In this document: positions 52,465 to 61,703 of the stretch, piece after piece
Numbering within the stretch: the first letter of the stretch is position 1
Layout of the letters: each line of letters starts with the position of its first letter
Assembly: GCF_030151085.1 (NCBI RefSeq)
Contig: NZ_JASLER010000047.1
Span: 62,001 to 126,000, forward strand
Direction of reading: 5' to 3'
Source of the DNA: Bacteroides sp.
Lineage (GTDB): Bacteria > Bacteroidota > Bacteroidia > Bacteroidales > Bacteroidaceae
DNA: 64,000 nucleotides
Position numbers and translations under genes: made by a program
The notes under the pieces: generated by a model
What the model was told of the DNA's origin: nothing
The model's input: only the letters and a program-made list of their open reading frames with translations
Database searches by the model: none

Positions 52465-52938
52465 ATGGACTTTGAAAAAGAACTTAGTTCTATTTATCCT
52501 TGGATATTGGGAATTGCCCGTAAATATTGCTGTTCGATCCAAGAAGCCGAAGACCTTGCCGGAGATACAATATATAAAGTACTTTCCAACAAGACCCGGT
52601 TTGAACATGGGCGTCCGTTAAAGCCTTGGTGTGAAGTAATACTGATTAATACCTTTATTACGAACTATAATCGAAAAACTTTTATTCGATATGTGGATTT
52701 TGAAAAAGCTTTTGAACTTAGTTCCTATACATCAATTCCCGACATTCTTTCGTTTAAGGAAATTGTTGCTATCATACGCAGATGTGCTGCAAAGTCCTGT
52801 AGCATTGAATGTGTTATCTATTATGCGAAAGGATATTCCTATGATGAGATAAGTGAAATACTTCATATACCTGTAGGTACTGTGAGAAGTCGTATCTTTT
52901 TAGGGCGCAAAATGCTGAGCCGGGAGCTTGATCTTTAA
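52465..52938 (+). CDS. ECF-type sigma factor
   Basis: 157 residues from ATG 52465, which has an unusual for Bacteroides GGAGG 5 nt upstream (52455-52459); the GTG at 52459 is rejected. Region 2: WILGIARKYCCSIQEAEDLA then DTIYKVL. Region 4: YAKGYSYDEISEILHIPVGT and VRSRIFLGRKMLSREL. It lacks extra domains. It may redirect host RNA polymerase to phage genes; promoter repeat copy 4 begins 3 bp after its stop. Confidence 0.85.
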   Translation: MDFEKELSSIYPWILGIARKYCCSIQEAEDLAGDTIYKVLSNKTRFEHGRPLKPWCEVILINTFITNYNRKTFIRYVDFEKAFELSSYTSIPDILSFKEIVAIIRRCAAKSCSIECVIYYAKGYSYDEISEILHIPVGTVRSRIFLGRKMLSRELDL

Positions 52939-52940
52939 AG

Positions 52941-53034
52941 TGTTAAGGCGTTAAAATGGCGTAGTTTCTGTTTGTATAACTTGTCTTTTTAGATTAACTT
53001 TACTGATGTAAAGAATTAAAAGTCAAACCAATAA
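52941..53034 (+). promoter_or_regulatory. Repeated promoter-leader element, copy 4
   Basis: TTTG (52971-52974), 20 bp, TAACTTTA (52995-53002) and AAAAGTCAAACCAATA. The upstream AAAATGGCG box is present once; the first box is degenerate (TTAAGGCG). Drives the gene at 53045. Confidence 0.75.
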
Positions 53035-53044
53035 CAAAGGAATT

Positions 53045-53377
53045 ATGGAAACAAAGTCTAATTTTAGAACGAGAGTAATGAAGTATGCACATCATTTACT
53101 TAACACAACAAGAAAGAGTTGGAAGTATTGTATGCTTAAAGCTTGGGAGCTTTACCGGCTTGCTAAACGAATGAGAGATGGTTCTGTAAAGTTTGCCTAT
53201 GAGAAAACAGATGGCAGTATAAGATATGCTTGTGGTACATTGCAGAATTTACCTGCCGGTTCTACTATAAGAGGCAAGAAAATGACAAAGCCCAGTTATA
53301 AAACCTTTGCCTACTATGACATTGCTAAATCCGAGATGAGATGTTTTAAAATTGAGAATCTTGTAACTGTTTACTGA
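53045..53377 (+). CDS. DUF2693-like SH3-fold protein
   Basis: 110 residues. Helical N-terminus (MKYAHHLLNTTRKSWKYC), then GSVKFAYEKTDGSIRYACGT and FAYYDIAKSEMRCFKIENLV, a small beta barrel of the DUF2693 type. N-terminal helices resemble the 13237 protein. Function unknown; behind promoter repeat copy 4. Confidence 0.7.
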   Translation: METKSNFRTRVMKYAHHLLNTTRKSWKYCMLKAWELYRLAKRMRDGSVKFAYEKTDGSIRYACGTLQNLPAGSTIRGKKMTKPSYKTFAYYDIAKSEMRCFKIENLVTVY

Positions 53378-53379
53378 TT

Positions 53380-53661
53380 ATGATTGCTAAATTATTCAGA
53401 GTTGAGGGTATGCTAGAAGAGATTATTCCAGCCAATGGTCAGACGTTTACTCTTAAGGAAATGCAAAGTTATGTTGGAGGGAATGTACAAATAGTAGAAC
53501 TGAATAATGAGAATATCATGGCATTTGATGAAGAGGGTAAGATTAAAGGGTATGAAATGAATTTTTGCGCGACTATCATAGCCAGAGGAAGTAGAGCGAT
53601 TTATTCTACCGATTATATTGCTGGTGATGCAATCGTATGTAAATCTAATATGTTTGAATAG
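53380..53661 (+). CDS. DUF3846-like protein
   Basis: 93 residues. TLKEMQSYVGGNVQIVELNN, then FDEEGKIKGYEMNFCATII and IAGDAIVC match the DUF3846 pattern. Function unknown. 2 bp after the previous stop. Confidence 0.7.
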   Translation: MIAKLFRVEGMLEEIIPANGQTFTLKEMQSYVGGNVQIVELNNENIMAFDEEGKIKGYEMNFCATIIARGSRAIYSTDYIAGDAIVCKSNMFE

Positions 53662-53759
53662 ACCTACTGAAAAAACATGGTTTTAACTTTGTATTTGTAA
53701 CTACTATGATTAACAACGAGTTATAAGTATTTTGCTTAAAATATGAATTTCAAGAAATG

Positions 53760-53787
53760 AGCCAATTGTCGATGCAGTTGGCTTTTT
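53760..53787 (+). terminator. Rho-independent terminator
   Basis: AGCCAATTG pairs with CAGTTGGCT (one G-U pair) around a 6-nt loop, followed by TTTTT. It ends the small-gene block before the fibre operon. Confidence 0.7.
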
Positions 53788-53814
53788 CTATATATTCGCC
53801 GCAAAAGAAAATGT

Positions 53815-55755
53815 ATGAACCAATATATTATAATTATAGATGGTACGCCTTTCATTCTTAAGGAAGATTGTATTAAGAATTGGGATGAAATTAGCCTCTC
53901 GCTGAAACGGAATGATTTCAGCGGTATAATCCGTTCGTTCAGCTCTAAGTTTGAGTTTACGGGAAAAGCCTATAACTTATTACTCAAGGAATACCGTGCA
54001 AATTATCTGAAAGCTAATGCACAGATAGAAATATATTCGTTTGATAACAATAGAAGTAAAAAGTATCTGTATGGTAGTTATTTGGATTTTGGTTCAATGG
54101 AATATGATGATACTACCGTGTATATAAATGCAATAGATAATAGTCTTGCAGCCAAGATAAAGGCTAAGAAGAGTACTCAATATGAATATCCAGTTGTTGA
54201 ATTGAAAGAAGAAAAGGCTCTCAATTACGATAGGCTATCGATGTTGAGTACTTATAATTTTGACATTGATAACGATGAGTATGTAGTACATTCTACAGAA
54301 GGGCCTTCGCATAATGCAAATATAGATGTTTATGTTGTAGATGTAAATCCTGAAATTTATGTCGGCGGTTATATTGAGCCTTATCATGAATCAGATGGTG
54401 CTTATCGTGACAACAAAGGGGTTTTTATGAAATTGATTGCTTTACCACCTGATGGCTTATATATGGATTTGAGCTGTGATATTTCTATCTCATCAGGCGA
54501 TGCATCATTTGGTGCTGAATTTCGAAAGAAAATAAGTGGAGGGACATCTGGTAGCTCTATATGTTATACAAGCGGTATTTCTGCTGGGAAAGTATATCAT
54601 GTTGAAGAGAAAGGCATGGTATTGGTTGACCCGCTAAATAATGATTATGGTTATATTGGAATGGTATATAGGATATTTCTTAATGCTACTGATGGTGTAA
54701 AAGTGAAGATTGAAAATTTTAAGATGTCCGTTTATTACATGGACAAGATGCAGCCTGAATTTATTAACGTCATAAAACCGGATATACTTCTTAATCGCTT
54801 GTTGAAGAGTATCAATGAAGAAAAAGAGGGTTATGTAGGTGAAATAGAATATGCTGCTGATTCTCGTTTATCCTCTACAGTAATCATTGCGGCAGAGAGT
54901 GCTAGAAATCTGAAGAATGCAAAGATATATACCTCATTCAAGAAGTTTTCTGATTGGATGGAGACTGTTTTTGGCTATGTTCCTGATATCACAGATAATA
55001 AGATTATATTTAAAAAACGCACATCTCTATTTCATTCTGACGTACAAAAGAAAATTAGCTATACAGGAAGTGATTTCAATGTGAAAGTAAATTCCTCACT
55101 TATTTACTCTATTCTAAGGGTTGGTTACGACAAACAGGATTATGATAGCATCAATGGGCGTGATGAGTTTCATTTCACTAATGAGTACGATACCGGAATA
55201 ACTATAACAGATAAGGCGCTTGAACTTATAAGTCCTCTTCGTGCTGACCCTTATGGAATAGAGTTCCTTGTAAGCAAACGAGGAGAAGATACAACCGACA
55301 GCGATAGCGACAATGATACTTTTTTTGTTGGTGCTGCACTGAAAGAAGGTGCTGGGTTCTACGAGCTTGTGCGAAATGGTTATGATGTTACCGGTATTAT
55401 CTCTTCTTCATCTATGTATAATGCCATGTTCTCGCCTCGTGCCATTATTGAAGCTAATAAGGAATACATAGCTTCATTTGCCAAATTTTTGAAATTCGCT
55501 TCTTCCTCAGGCAATAGTGATATTGTGATAAATGAAGTTGCTGAGAACTCTGATGTTGAACTAACTGACCCATTATTTACTGTTGATACATTAAGTATCA
55601 GTACTGCTGATGGGGGCATACCATCCGATGTCAATGCTCTTGTTGAGGTTGAGAGAAACGATCTGCTATATATTTGCTTCATAAACGAATTGAAATATAA
55701 GACTGGACGCTATGAAGGAATTGATTATAATCTCCAAATTAAAAGCATTAATTAG
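53815..55755 (+). CDS. Tail baseplate/hub protein
   Basis: 646 residues. Large, beta-rich, no signal peptide. KSTQYEYPVVELKEEKALN, LLNRLLKSINEEKEGYVGE and KRTSLFHSDVQKKISYTG appear in the middle, with GRYEGIDYNLQIKSIN at the end, typical of distal-tail/hub proteins between tape measure and fibre. Family not recognised by motif. Confidence 0.65.
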   Translation: MNQYIIIIDGTPFILKEDCIKNWDEISLSLKRNDFSGIIRSFSSKFEFTGKAYNLLLKEYRANYLKANAQIEIYSFDNNRSKKYLYGSYLDFGSMEYDDTTVYINAIDNSLAAKIKAKKSTQYEYPVVELKEEKALNYDRLSMLSTYNFDIDNDEYVVHSTEGPSHNANIDVYVVDVNPEIYVGGYIEPYHESDGAYRDNKGVFMKLIALPPDGLYMDLSCDISISSGDASFGAEFRKKISGGTSGSSICYTSGISAGKVYHVEEKGMVLVDPLNNDYGYIGMVYRIFLNATDGVKVKIENFKMSVYYMDKMQPEFINVIKPDILLNRLLKSINEEKEGYVGEIEYAADSRLSSTVIIAAESARNLKNAKIYTSFKKFSDWMETVFGYVPDITDNKIIFKKRTSLFHSDVQKKISYTGSDFNVKVNSSLIYSILRVGYDKQDYDSINGRDEFHFTNEYDTGITITDKALELISPLRADPYGIEFLVSKRGEDTTDSDSDNDTFFVGAALKEGAGFYELVRNGYDVTGIISSSSMYNAMFSPRAIIEANKEYIASFAKFLKFASSSGNSDIVINEVAENSDVELTDPLFTVDTLSISTADGGIPSDVNALVEVERNDLLYICFINELKYKTGRYEGIDYNLQIKSIN

Positions 55756-55757
55756 AT

Positions 55758-58700
55758 ATGATGAAGATTTCTCCATTTACTCCGTTATTCTTTAGCCCTT
55801 CCTCTGACAAGTTCGGGGCTGAAAGTAAGTATGTACAACTGTTTGCGCCCAGCGACAACATCTTTATAGAGGTATTGACCACTACAGAGTTCAAAGTCGA
55901 TGGATGCTTGAAAAATCATGTTGATGGTTCCAATAAGTTGATCGAGTTTCAATCTTTCTCATTGAAAGATGATTCAATTGTTTTCCATTCAACTATTACC
56001 GGGCTTGCTCCTGGTTATTACTCTATCACTATTGGCGAACAAGAATGCAATGTCTTTAAAATAACCGATGATGAAAATGAGTTATCTAAGACTACTCTTG
56101 TTCGCTATTCTATGCGAAGTAACAAGCAGCGTAATGATTGTGTGTTCTGGAATGAAGATAATCAATTCTATTTTGAATTTCGTGTACCGGGCGGTTTTAA
56201 GGATGATGATTGGACTTTTGCGGTAAACAATGAGCAGTTTGAAATATCCAATGGAAATATAGTCGAACTTTTCGCTATAGAAAGTACGCAGAAGAAGTTT
56301 ACCCTTGGTAATGCCGAAGGATGCCCGATATGGTTTGCAGAGCATTTGAATCGTATTTTATGTTGTTCTAATGTCTATTTCAACGGTACACGATTTGTCA
56401 GGAAGGGAAATAGTGTACCTGAAATGACGCAGGAAATAGTGTCATTGAAGAGCTATATTTTCAAAGTTTCATTGCAGGGTATGGTTGACAATATAGATAT
56501 TGATTTTCCAGAAGGCGGTGAAAGTGAAGGTGGCGAAACAGAGGGTGGTGGGGAGGGGTACATATATCTTATAAAGCTGAACGATACTATCCTTCCAACG
56601 GATAGGAATACCTTTTCAGCATTAAGAACTTTGGCTGAAATACAGAATGCTATACAGGAGAACAATGATACTTTAGATAATAAATTTCTTCGTAAAGATC
56701 AAGCCGATGGCACTGCTTTTCCCATGACTTTCGGCGAATGGGTCAAGTTCGGTGAATTCCTAACAGGTATATCCGGCGGTTACATCGACAAAAGCGGTTT
56801 CATGGAGATGGAAGAAGGTGTTTTTCGTAAACGTCTCTTTGTGCCTGAAATCGCCTATAATCGTACTACTTATTTTAAGGGTCGTATGGTCAACTCTCCC
56901 GGTGGTGGTTGTACCGTAAAGGAATGGACTGATAACGGAGATGGTAGCTACACCGTCACACCCGATTTGACCGATGCCGATGGATTGAGCCAGTTTGTTG
57001 ATGACATCCTCACCACATATTTTGTCTTCAAGAATGCAGCAGGCAAGCTGAATGGATTCGAGGAGATGAAATTCCGTGTGACTTCTGCTGATTATACGGC
57101 TAAGACTTTTGTCATGACACCCAAGCCCGGCACTACATGGAAGCCCGGCGACTCTATGGTACTTGCCCAAACAGGTAACTTCACCGATCCGGAACGTCAG
57201 ACTTATATTCTCATTGATAGTGTCAACGGCAACAATTGCATAACTTTCTTCGACCATGCCAACACCTGGGATGTAGAACCAGTCCAAGAAGTCTCATGGA
57301 TAGGCAAGAAAAAAGGAAGGACGGTACATGGAATACCGGCAGACAATTACTCTGCTGTATTGCAGAACATCATCATGTCCGGTAAGATATTTCAGGTAGA
57401 TGATATTACCGGTGAAGCGTTTCGTGTGCCTCTCAATAAGGGTAAATGGATAAAGGATAAAAAGAATGCTTACTACGATGAAGTGAGCCACAACGGTAGT
57501 TCATGGCTCTGTGTAAACACTAATGGTAGTACTTCCGAGCCTTCCGACACTAATTCTGATTGGTTGAAGTGTGTATCTAAGGGAGATAAAGGAGATGACG
57601 GAACAAGTATTACTAACTGCGGCGATTGGCATACCGGTCTTCATGTGCCGTACATGGGTCTTACTAAGATGGCTAATCGTGTCTTTCTCTGCAAAGTTCC
57701 TGCCGGTACTGATAATCCTCCCATGTGGACGGTGACAACGAAAGACGGGAATCGTATTTTGCAGACTCAAGACGGTGGCAAGACTTACGGATATATCATT
57801 ACCGGTGAACTCAATACCGCCGAATACGAATTACTTGTTGAAAATGGAAAGGATGGTAGAGACGGTACAGACCATGAGTGGATATTTAAACATACAGCAG
57901 ATAATGTCGCTCCTCCAACACCAGGTACTTCACAAGTGGATGATTATGTTCCTGCTGACTGGCACGATGATGCTCTTGGTGTCAGCGAAAGCCTTCCTTA
58001 CGAATGGGCATGTGCAAGAACGAAGAAGGATGGAGTCTGGAGCGCATTTACTCCGGCAGCTTTATGGGCAAAGTTTGGTTTTGATGGTGAGTCGGTTATC
58101 GTAGCGGACATAGACAATGAAATGGAAAGCATAGCATTAACCTATGATGGTAAGACTACTGCATCATCTGTGCTTAATACTACTGTAAGTATGTGGTATG
58201 GTACTGAGAAGCTTCAATTGAAATCTATCTCATGTGTAATGCCCTCGCATGTAACTGAGAGTTATAACGTCAATACTGGCGTAATAGCATTCACCGTTGC
58301 GTCAGGTATATCAATGCCTGAACGTTGTCAAGTCAAGATTACCGTTACTGCCTCTTGTCAAGGTGTCGATCATTCCCGTGAACTGATATTTACCATCGCA
58401 GGAGTTCGTGCCGGCTCTCCTGGTACTGATGCTATACTTTATCGTTTGGTTCCATCCGTCTCGTCCGTCCGGAAGAGAAAAGACGGTACTTATAGTGTAG
58501 CTAGTATTTCATGTACCCGGACTAAGTCTGTAGGGGGAACTACAAGTACAACTACAGATGGAGTTCTGAAATACAGTAAGGATGGCGGTTCAGAGACTGA
58601 GATACAGAATAACACAGCAATATCACCTAATAATTTCACTACCTCTTTACAATTCATCTATTACATCAATGGGCAAGTTGTGGATCGAGAAACGGTACCA

Positions 58701-60098
58701 ATGGTTGTAGATGGTACAGATGGCGGAAAAGGTGACAAGGGAGATAATGGTACAAGTATCAAATCCGGCGGAGAATGGCGTACTGCCAATACCCCTGTTG
58801 CTTCCTTGACTCTCGTAACAATGGGAGCACGTGCATGGCTTTCCAAGGTGGCAACTTCTAATCCTCCGCTTTGGTGCATGACCGATAAAAATGGAAATCG
58901 TATTCTACAAACCCAAGATGGTGGCAAGACATACGGTTATATTTTGACTGGTGAGGTTAATTCATCCGAGTGGGAACTCATTACTGAGAGTGGTATGGTG
59001 GTTTATCTCGTCAGTACGGTAAGTAATATCCGTGTGAGTAATGCCGGTTCCCTTGTGCCTTCTGCCTTTAAGGTGTATGCAAAACGAAATGTTGGTAGCA
59101 CTACAATGTCATACAGCGATGGATATCTTGCAGTACGTGGCTACTCTAATGGCGTATGGAGTTCGATTATTTCCCCAGCACGTAGTTCGGAAATTACGGT
59201 CAATGCTTCTGCCGGTTATTCTACCTTCTCTGTTCGTTGTTACCAGTCGCAGGCAGATGCCGCAGCTTGGAATGATAATTTCATTGCCGAGCAGTCAATC
59301 GGCGTCAGCTATGACGGCGAGACAGGTAGAACTGGTTCTGAACCACGCCCACGAGGTTTGTTTGCCAAAGGAAATACCTATGTGTGGGATGATCGGTTCC
59401 ACGACATCGTATTAGCAACCTTCAATAATCGAACAATCCCATTTCGGGTTCGTGCTTACGGTACTTCGGTTACCGTAGCACCTTCATCCATTGATGGGGA
59501 TTCCAACTGGGAACCTGCTCAACAATTCCAGTTTGTAGCTACGGACTTGCTTCTTTCCCGTCAGATAAGAGCCGATGAGATTTATACGGATGATCTTGTG
59601 GTTAGAAATGTATTAGCAAAAGATAAGTCTGGTAATGTTACTTGTGAAATTAATGGAGAAACCGGTAATGTGGAAATAACTGGAAAAGTCAATGCTACGA
59701 GCGGAACATTCAAGAATATAACCTCGCCTAACAAAGCGTTCAATATTAAAGAGAATGGAGATGTAGAAATTGCAGGGAAAATCTCTACATCCATGAATGG
59801 TACCCGTATAGAATTAGATCCTAAGACTAATAGTATTAAGATGTACAGCCAAGATGGCAAAGATGTTGGTAGTATATATTTTATTACCGAAGAATTGGTA
59901 GGGATCACTAATTATTACCCAAAGTTAATGCTTAGTAGGTATTCTGGGGAAAAATTAATAGGGCGAGTTGACGTCACTGGAACATCTGTGAATGGTTATT
60001 CAACGGTTGGTGCTGATGCTTTAAACTATACATTAGGGACTGCGGGATTAGTATTTTCAGTGAATGGGAAAGTGACAAAAGAATATCCTAATAAATAA
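55758..60098 (+). CDS. Large tail fibre protein with duplicated module
   Basis: 1446 residues. A beta-rich N-terminal part (1-250) is followed by a Gly/Glu linker (about 252-268), then a modular shaft. A module of about 90 residues appears twice (about 608-700 and 987-1080), sharing KGDKGD, GTSI, NGNRILQTQDGGKTYGYI and TGE-N; the KGDKGD tracts are collagen-like. The C-terminus (about 1300-1446) is beta-helical, with NGETGNVEITGKVNATSGTF. Probably carries the fibre tips encoded downstream. Confidence 0.8.
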   Translation: MMKISPFTPLFFSPSSDKFGAESKYVQLFAPSDNIFIEVLTTTEFKVDGCLKNHVDGSNKLIEFQSFSLKDDSIVFHSTITGLAPGYYSITIGEQECNVFKITDDENELSKTTLVRYSMRSNKQRNDCVFWNEDNQFYFEFRVPGGFKDDDWTFAVNNEQFEISNGNIVELFAIESTQKKFTLGNAEGCPIWFAEHLNRILCCSNVYFNGTRFVRKGNSVPEMTQEIVSLKSYIFKVSLQGMVDNIDIDFPEGGESEGGETEGGGEGYIYLIKLNDTILPTDRNTFSALRTLAEIQNAIQENNDTLDNKFLRKDQADGTAFPMTFGEWVKFGEFLTGISGGYIDKSGFMEMEEGVFRKRLFVPEIAYNRTTYFKGRMVNSPGGGCTVKEWTDNGDGSYTVTPDLTDADGLSQFVDDILTTYFVFKNAAGKLNGFEEMKFRVTSADYTAKTFVMTPKPGTTWKPGDSMVLAQTGNFTDPERQTYILIDSVNGNNCITFFDHANTWDVEPVQEVSWIGKKKGRTVHGIPADNYSAVLQNIIMSGKIFQVDDITGEAFRVPLNKGKWIKDKKNAYYDEVSHNGSSWLCVNTNGSTSEPSDTNSDWLKCVSKGDKGDDGTSITNCGDWHTGLHVPYMGLTKMANRVFLCKVPAGTDNPPMWTVTTKDGNRILQTQDGGKTYGYIITGELNTAEYELLVENGKDGRDGTDHEWIFKHTADNVAPPTPGTSQVDDYVPADWHDDALGVSESLPYEWACARTKKDGVWSAFTPAALWAKFGFDGESVIVADIDNEMESIALTYDGKTTASSVLNTTVSMWYGTEKLQLKSISCVMPSHVTESYNVNTGVIAFTVASGISMPERCQVKITVTASCQGVDHSRELIFTIAGVRAGSPGTDAILYRLVPSVSSVRKRKDGTYSVASISCTRTKSVGGTTSTTTDGVLKYSKDGGSETEIQNNTAISPNNFTTSLQFIYYINGQVVDRETVPMVVDGTDGGKGDKGDNGTSIKSGGEWRTANTPVASLTLVTMGARAWLSKVATSNPPLWCMTDKNGNRILQTQDGGKTYGYILTGEVNSSEWELITESGMVVYLVSTVSNIRVSNAGSLVPSAFKVYAKRNVGSTTMSYSDGYLAVRGYSNGVWSSIISPARSSEITVNASAGYSTFSVRCYQSQADAAAWNDNFIAEQSIGVSYDGETGRTGSEPRPRGLFAKGNTYVWDDRFHDIVLATFNNRTIPFRVRAYGTSVTVAPSSIDGDSNWEPAQQFQFVATDLLLSRQIRADEIYTDDLVVRNVLAKDKSGNVTCEINGETGNVEITGKVNATSGTFKNITSPNKAFNIKENGDVEIAGKISTSMNGTRIELDPKTNSIKMYSQDGKDVGSIYFITEELVGITNYYPKLMLSRYSGEKLIGRVDVTGTSVNGYSTVGADALNYTLGTAGLVFSVNGKVTKEYPNK

Positions 60099-60103
60099 AT
60101 GAT

Positions 60104-60544
60104 ATGAAAGTATTTTATGAGAGTAAATTAGCAAAATGGCTGCTGTTCCCAGGTTACAGCACTATCACATTAGGTTGTTTTGTCTTCACAAAGAGAAGTA
60201 AGATGGAAGTGGAGCAACGAGTAATTGACCATGAAGCAATTCGTGTACGGCAATGGGAAGAGATAACCTTGGCATCTGCCATTGTCCTTTTAGTGTGTTT
60301 GCCCTTCGGATTATCTTTGGGTTGGTCGCTGATCACTCCGTTGGTATTTTATATTTGGTATTTAATAGAGTGGTTGATACAGCTGTATCATTGGGCACGT
60401 AAGGGCATCAAAGAGACAGACTTTAAGAGTGTTTTCCATGCCGCTTACCGTTCGGTTTCGTTTGAGCGAGAAGCGTACAATAATGAGCACATAGAAGGCT
60501 ATATGCAGGTGAGGAAATTATTCGAGTTTATTATGTATTTATAA
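60104..60544 (+). CDS. Membrane protein with HExxR-type motif
   Basis: 146 residues. Two membrane segments (about 58-75 and 79-96). DHEAIRVRQWEEI (about 45-57) and AYRSVSFEREAYNNE near 122-136 resemble a family of Bacteroidetes membrane proteins with HExxHxxQ, but the second His is Arg, so zinc hydrolase activity is doubtful. Lies between the fibre and the cassette array, always on the expressed strand. Confidence 0.55.
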   Translation: MKVFYESKLAKWLLFPGYSTITLGCFVFTKRSKMEVEQRVIDHEAIRVRQWEEITLASAIVLLVCLPFGLSLGWSLITPLVFYIWYLIEWLIQLYHWARKGIKETDFKSVFHAAYRSVSFEREAYNNEHIEGYMQVRKLFEFIMYL

Positions 60545-60604
60545 TTACAAAAAGAGATAATAATTAAAATGTTAAATTTAGTGTTTTTCGATAGTAAGAA
60601 AAAC

Positions 60605-60629
60605 GCCCCTAAAAGGTAACAGATATGGC
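60605..60629. repeat. Cassette core site 1 (plus orientation)
   Basis: GCCCCTAAAA-ggtaac-AGATATGGC, with the ATG of cassette 1 inside. Directly downstream of the fibre operon, so whichever cassette is joined here should be expressed. Confidence 0.75.
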
Positions 60630-61179
60630 AGGACAAGATATTGAGATGAACAACTTTGCATCGGCAACAGATGCAGCGTATGTGTATGGTGAACTTGCTA
60701 ATGGTTCGCAAGTGAAGATTAAGAAGGCAGATTTAGTAGAAATCATAAGAGCGAATATGGCGGTAGCTACACCCGATAAAGATGGATTAATGAGCAAAAA
60801 ATTTGCATTTCGTATGTTTACAACATCTACAAATTCTAATGCTCTTATTAAATTATTTAAGAGAACAAAATATGGGTTTTCTGGGAAGATTACAATGTAT
60901 TTCTGCCGTTCAGAAGAGAACATGATTATATCTGAGTTTAATTTATATGCGTTAAGTTTTAAATCAATAGATAATAAATCTGCTGTTAGTGTTTATAGGA
61001 TAAGCGGGAATCATACCAACATAAGTTTTTACTATGATGAAGAGTATGTATATGCTTATATTGTCGGTTCTTATAATTTTCTTTATTTAAAAGAGGATTT
61101 AACAATCGATGACGGGCTTATCTTTTCACCACAATACAATGCAGATATTTCTAACCTTAGTAAAATTACTTTAATGTAA
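60625..61179 (+). CDS. Fibre-tip cassette 1
   Basis: 184 residues. Conserved head MAGQDIEMNNFASAT, YVYGELANGSQVKIKKADL (residues about 1-40), then a unique C-terminal domain (RTKYGFSGKITMYFCRSEEN, beta-rich). The head probably docks to the fibre and the variable part meets the receptor, as inferred from shared-head/variable-tail design. This copy is in the position expected to be expressed. Confidence 0.75.
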   Translation: MAGQDIEMNNFASATDAAYVYGELANGSQVKIKKADLVEIIRANMAVATPDKDGLMSKKFAFRMFTTSTNSNALIKLFKRTKYGFSGKITMYFCRSEENMIISEFNLYALSFKSIDNKSAVSVYRISGNHTNISFYYDEEYVYAYIVGSYNFLYLKEDLTIDDGLIFSPQYNADISNLSKITLM

Positions 61180-61222
61180 TAAAGTGTGGTTGTAATATCT
61201 ATCATTCCCCATCATATCCTTC

Positions 61223-61247
61223 GCCCCTAAAACGTAAGAGATATGGC
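61223..61247. repeat. Cassette core site 2 (plus orientation)
   Basis: GCCCCTAAAA-cgtaag-AGATATGGC; the start codon of cassette 2 is inside. Confidence 0.7.
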
Positions 61248-61650
61248 AGATATAAAGATGAACAGCTTTTCTTCGGTGACGGATGCTGAATATGTATATG
61301 TGGAGTTGGCAAATGGTAGCCAAGGGAAAATACTTAAAAACGAACTTGTTCATATTGGCTGCAAGGGAGGATTTAATGGAAATTTTAAAGATCCCGTAAA
61401 TTTTCCAAGGTCTGGATATTATTTATACAGTGTTAATACTAGCAATACAGGAATTATAAATGGTCCTGATGGGATTGATGTACTTTATGGAGTCGTTGAA
61501 ATAATTTCTCGATTGGCAGGAGAAGATACCGGGTTAAATGTTGTAACTATAAGAGTTTATGATCGTTATCGAAAATGTTACATGTTAATTGGCAGTAAAG
61601 CCACAGGAGACGGAAACCTTATTTGGGGTGCATGGAAGGATGTATATTGA
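61243..61650 (+). CDS. Fibre-tip cassette 2
   Basis: 135 residues. Head MADIKMNSFSSVTDAEYVYV, then ELANGSQGKILK. The C-terminal part (SGYYLYSVNTSNTGI to GNLIWGAWKDVY) has the pyocin-knob layout: Gly-Tyr start, Trp-x-x-Trp end. Stop lies inside the convergent hairpin. Confidence 0.72.
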   Translation: MADIKMNSFSSVTDAEYVYVELANGSQGKILKNELVHIGCKGGFNGNFKDPVNFPRSGYYLYSVNTSNTGIINGPDGIDVLYGVVEIISRLAGEDTGLNVVTIRVYDRYRKCYMLIGSKATGDGNLIWGAWKDVY

Positions 61651-61685
61651 ATTAATAGGTGGTATTTCCACCTATTAATTCAATA
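61645..61685. terminator. Convergent hairpin at the orientation switch
   Basis: TGAATTAATAGGTGG (from 61648; arm from 61645) and CCACCTATTAATTCA pair perfectly over 18 bp around a 5-nt loop (TATTT). It separates the plus-oriented from the minus-oriented cassettes. Confidence 0.7.
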
Positions 61686-61703
61686 CCAAAGATTAGAAAC
61701 TAA

